From Erginobacter sp964587835 (lineage in GTDB: Bacteria; Auribacterota; Erginobacteria; Erginobacterales; Erginobacteraceae), in NCBI GenBank assembly GCA_964587835.1, contig CAZPMN010000057.1:1-8098 (forward strand): a stretch of DNA of 8,098 bases. Direction: 5' to 3'. Positions within the stretch are counted from its first letter, which is position 1. Each line of letters opens with the position of its first letter. The position numbers and the translations under genes are program-made. The notes below the pieces were generated by a model. It was not told the origin of the DNA and made no database searches. It worked only from the letters and a program-made list of their open reading frames with translations. Positions 6,599 through 8,098 of this stretch are shown here, one piece after another.

Positions 6599-6627
6599 AT
6601 TATCTATTCTTGGTAATGGCCTGTCAA
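6599..6627 (-). promoter_or_regulatory. Sigma-70-type promoter of the AbiE operon
   Basis: Read on the - strand, a consensus TTGACA (-35, 6622-6627) is followed by exactly 17 bp and GATAAT (-10, 6599-6604, five of six matching). Transcription would start near 6592, leaving a leader of about 44 nt before the antitoxin ATG at 6548. The stretch is AT-rich compared with its surroundings. Confidence 0.75.
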
Positions 6628-6821
6628 GAGAGAAATCGTCGGGATCCTGCCTACCGATCGCCGTTGTTTTCCCACCTTCTGTGGAAGATATCCCCGCTGG
6701 CAATCGAAGCAAGGAAGAGAACCTTCCGGAAAAAATGACAACATTCAATGACTGACCCCTTTTCTTTACCGTTTGAATCCATTCCCGGTGGAAGTTCTAT
6801 ATACTTTTTCGCTTGTTCTAC
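6628..6821. other. Divergent intergenic region
   Basis: Spacer between the AbiE promoter and the + strand small-protein gene. It contains the phrase ATTCAATGACTGACCCC (about 6744-6760), which I associate, weakly and from memory, with short mobile-element remnants in intergenic DNA. No gene, RNA or -35 box is clear. Confidence 0.3.
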
Positions 6822-6827
6822 TATAAT
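6822..6827 (+). promoter_or_regulatory. Perfect -10 box directly before a start codon
   Basis: TATAAT lies six bases upstream of the ATG at 6834. No convincing -35 box is present at 16-18 bp. If the box is used, transcription would begin at about the ATG itself, giving a leaderless mRNA, which fits the absence of a ribosome-binding site. Confidence 0.4.
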
Positions 6828-6833
6828 AAATAT

Positions 6834-7019
6834 ATGATCCAGAAGGTGATAACCAAGCGCCCTCTCTCACATTCCCCGGCCGGAAGTGATCTTGAGTTTT
6901 GGCTCTCCCGTCCCCCCTCGGAACGGATCGCCGCAGTGGAGTATTTGCGCCGCCAGCATTATGGAAGTACAGTCCGACTTCAGAGAACTGCTCGCGTTAT
7001 TAAACGAGCACGGGGTTGA
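6834..7019 (+). CDS. Small basic protein paired with nucleotidyltransferase
   Basis: A 61-residue basic protein without signal peptide or membrane segment. The core LEFWLSRPPSERIAAVEYLRRQ (20-41) is followed by a basic tail, VRLQRTARVIKRARG (47-61). From memory, short proteins with a WLS-P-ER-AAVE-LRRQ pattern and an arginine-rich LQR-ARV end are often encoded directly upstream of MNT-type nucleotidyltransferases; I know of no assigned function. The gene overlaps the nucleotidyltransferase gene by 59 bp in another frame, suggesting a fixed pair with linked expression. ATG 6834 is preferred over the in-frame TTG at 6813 because the latter falls upstream of and within the -10 box. No ribosome-binding site is visible. 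It may be the antitoxin or regulatory half of a toxin-antitoxin-like unit, which is inference. Confidence 0.68.
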   Translation: MIQKVITKRPLSHSPAGSDLEFWLSRPPSERIAAVEYLRRQHYGSTVRLQRTARVIKRARG

Positions 7020-7407
7020 ATACCTGGTCGTGGGGGGATACGCTCTGGCCTTTCACGGCGCTCCCCGGTTTACGGGAGATATTGATCTCCTGGTCTGCCG
7101 TTCTCCGGAAAACGCCCGCCGTCTTCTTGCCGCCCTGGCTGCCTTCGGTTTCAGCTTTCCGAACCTGACGGCGAAAGATTTTCAAAAACCCGACTGGATC
7201 GTTCAGCTGGGAGTCCCACCCGTCCGTGTCGATTTGCTGACCTCGATCGCCGGCGTAACCTGGGAAGAGGCCGAGGCGACCAAGGCGCCGGGGACCTTCG
7301 GCGATGTCAACGTCAATTACATCGGCCGTGAGCAGTTCATCGCCAGCAAGCGGGCGGCCGCCCGCAAAAAAGACCTGGCGGACATCGAAGCTCTCGGCGA
7401 GGACTGA
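6961..7407 (+). CDS. MNT-fold nucleotidyltransferase
   Basis: A 148-residue protein with a minimal nucleotidyltransferase core. EYLVVGGYALAFHG (20-33) carries the GG motif, FTGDIDLLV (37-45) supplies Asp40 and Asp42, and VRVDLLTS (88-95) gives Asp91 as the third acidic residue. A C-terminal helical block, FIASKRAAARKKDLADIEAL (126-145), resembles the K...R-K--DL-D motif of AbiEii/DUF-type relatives. The catalytic residues look intact. ATG 6961 is chosen because the family normally starts shortly before the HGVEYLVVGG block; a GTG at 6886 would add 25 residues of unlikely sequence. No clear ribosome-binding site precedes it, so translation may depend on the overlapping upstream gene. The protein may be an adenylyl- or other nucleotidyltransferase in a toxin-antitoxin-like pair, but the substrate is unknown. 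Confidence 0.85.
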   Translation: MEVQSDFRELLALLNEHGVEYLVVGGYALAFHGAPRFTGDIDLLVCRSPENARRLLAALAAFGFSFPNLTAKDFQKPDWIVQLGVPPVRVDLLTSIAGVTWEEAEATKAPGTFGDVNVNYIGREQFIASKRAAARKKDLADIEALGED

Positions 7408-7459
7408 GCGTCCGAACCCCCGGCCGGCCGCCGCCCTGAAGGGATCAGTCTTTGCACCA

Positions 7460-7795
7460 TCATTTCCGGAATATTTTCAAGAGAGATTTCAAGCTCTCCC
7501 GGAGTTCGGGACTGAACTCTTCCAGCTCCTCCTCCTTCAGCATCCCGGATAAGAGCATCTGGAGCATATTTTCGCTCATATGGGAGCGGGAGTGAGGGTC
7601 GAGACACCGGCGGAGGACCTTCGCTTCCTTCTTCATCTCCTCCAGCGTATCCCAGAACCGGTCGGTCGCGGTCTTCCCGTCCCCGGTCAGGGCGCCGGCG
7701 AATTTCCGGTTTTTCTCCTCGAGGTACCGCTCGCGCAGAGCCTTGGTCATCGAGCTGTACTTCTTCCAGTCCGATTCCCCCGCTTGTTCTCTCAT
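7460..7795 (-). CDS. Small charged helical protein, unknown function
   Basis: A 111-residue protein, rich in Glu, Lys and Arg and predicted mostly helical, with no signal peptide or membrane segment. Notable blocks are LRERYLEEKNRKF (20-32), RFWDTLEEMKKEAKVLRRCLD (46-66), HSRSHMSENMLQMLLSGMLK (68-87) and EEFSPELRESLKSLL (92-106). I have a faint impression of similar uncharacterised metagenomic proteins, but cannot name a domain family. The ATG at 7795 is well supported by GGGAGGAAGTT immediately upstream; the frame stays open to the window edge but only through repeats and palindromes, so a longer protein is unlikely. The gene converges on the nucleotidyltransferase gene with a 52-bp gap. A perfect palindrome 33 bp upstream may control it. 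Confidence 0.75.
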   Translation of the reverse strand: MREQAGESDWKKYSSMTKALRERYLEEKNRKFAGALTGDGKTATDRFWDTLEEMKKEAKVLRRCLDPHSRSHMSENMLQMLLSGMLKEEELEEFSPELRESLKSLLKIFRK

Positions 7796-7805
7796 AACTT
7801 CCTCC
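7796..7805 (-). promoter_or_regulatory. Strong ribosome-binding site fixing the start
   Basis: On the - strand GGGAGG stands five bases before the ATG at 7795. It is among the best Shine-Dalgarno sequences in the window and decides the short start over the longer open frame. Confidence 0.75.
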
Positions 7806-7827
7806 CGGTGATTTTCCCTGGGCGATA

Positions 7828-7861
7828 CCTGTAAGAAAAAATACCTGTTTTTTCTTACAGG
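7828..7861. promoter_or_regulatory. Perfect 14-bp-arm palindrome upstream of the small gene
   Basis: Arms CCTGTAAGAAAAAA (7828-7841) and TTTTTTCTTACAGG (7848-7861) enclose the 6-nt loop TACCTG. The word ATACCTGT also occurs as a direct repeat at 7825-7832 and 7841-7848, so the motif appears twice forward and once inverted. Its place 33 bp before the ATG of the small - strand gene suggests an operator or a leader hairpin. The arms end in A/T runs toward the centre, not outward, so it is not a typical intrinsic terminator. Confidence 0.6.
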
Positions 7862-7941
7862 CGCAGCCGGAATTTTCTTCATCCTTGAGGCCGAGGCCGT
7901 CGGGATATTGAGATCGCGTAACGCATCCGTGATTGATTCGC

Positions 7942-7970
7942 GGAACCGGTTGCAATTTGCGACCGGTTCC
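7942..7970. repeat. 9-bp-arm inverted repeat
   Basis: GGAACCGGT (7942-7950) and ACCGGTTCC (7962-7970) flank an 11-nt centre that itself contains GCAA-T-TTGC. It could be a structured RNA element or a protein-binding dyad. No adjoining promoter is clear. Confidence 0.5.
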
Positions 7971-7978
7971 CAGTGACA

Positions 7979-8098
7979 CAGGGGCCACCGCGAGAAATAC
8001 CCAGGCCCCTGAGGGGGTCCCACATCATAGCCCGGGGCAACGCCCCGGGTAACATGACCCCACGCACAAGGTATCCTCGGACCCCAAAGGGGTCCCAC
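7979..8098. repeat. Paired-hairpin dispersed repeats at the right edge
   Basis: Three hairpins follow one another: GGCCCC-TGAG-GGGGTC with one wobble pair (8004-8019), a perfect CCCGGGGC-AAC-GCCCCGGG (8031-8049), and a perfect GGACCCC-AAA-GGGGTCC (8079-8095). The first two are joined by a short ACA-containing link ending in ATAG, the same layout as the repeats at 76-199 though with different arm sequences. The last unit is cut by the window end, so its partner hairpin is not seen. Confidence 0.7.

Noticed and set aside
7796..8098. Longer - strand protein continuing to the window end
   Set aside because: The upstream part is translated from a perfect palindrome, an inverted repeat and GC hairpins, and a strong ribosome-binding site supports the start at 7795.

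Overview
The window looks like a bacterial chromosome segment of high GC. Its long genes strongly prefer G or C at third codon positions. Intergenic spaces are full of dispersed repeats: paired GC-rich hairpins, a 40-bp direct repeat, a 59-bp tandem repeat and two arrays of 7-bp units. Such repeat-rich spacers are common in little-studied metagenome-derived lineages. There is no rRNA, ribosomal protein or other phylogenetic marker beyond the GatA/GatB homologues, so I do not name a phylum.

Left part (1-2965). Hairpin repeats lead directly into a shortened gatA homologue, followed after a repeat-filled gap by a gatB homologue, both on the + strand. Both reading frames are intact and show normal coding bias. 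GatA lacks all three residues of its amidase catalytic triad. GatB keeps its fold signatures and zinc cysteines but has lost or changed two blocks that, from memory, are highly conserved in the family. No gatC is visible. This pair is the most unusual content here: it may be a GatAB-like complex that no longer makes ammonia from glutamine, possibly with a changed role.

Middle part (2966-5325). A 397-bp spacer holds two 59-bp repeats and ten 7-bp units. It precedes a membrane sensor phosphatase (dCache-HAMP-PP2C/SpoIIE, RsbU-like) on the + strand. Related 7-bp units occur just after this gene, in fifteen contiguous copies.

Right part (5296-8098). This is a small accessory islet. An AbiE-type toxin-antitoxin operon (AbiEi-like antitoxin, then a short AbiEii-like nucleotidyltransferase) lies on the - strand, with a good sigma-70-type promoter and a dyad at the predicted transcription start. 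Across a 285-bp divergent gap lies a + strand pair: a 61-residue basic protein overlapping an MNT-fold nucleotidyltransferase. A convergent 111-residue charged helical protein follows on the - strand, with a perfect 14-bp-arm palindrome just upstream. The window ends in another set of paired-hairpin repeats with the same layout as those at the left end.

Functions are assigned from motifs recognised by eye. Alignments to family consensus are from memory and are marked as such.
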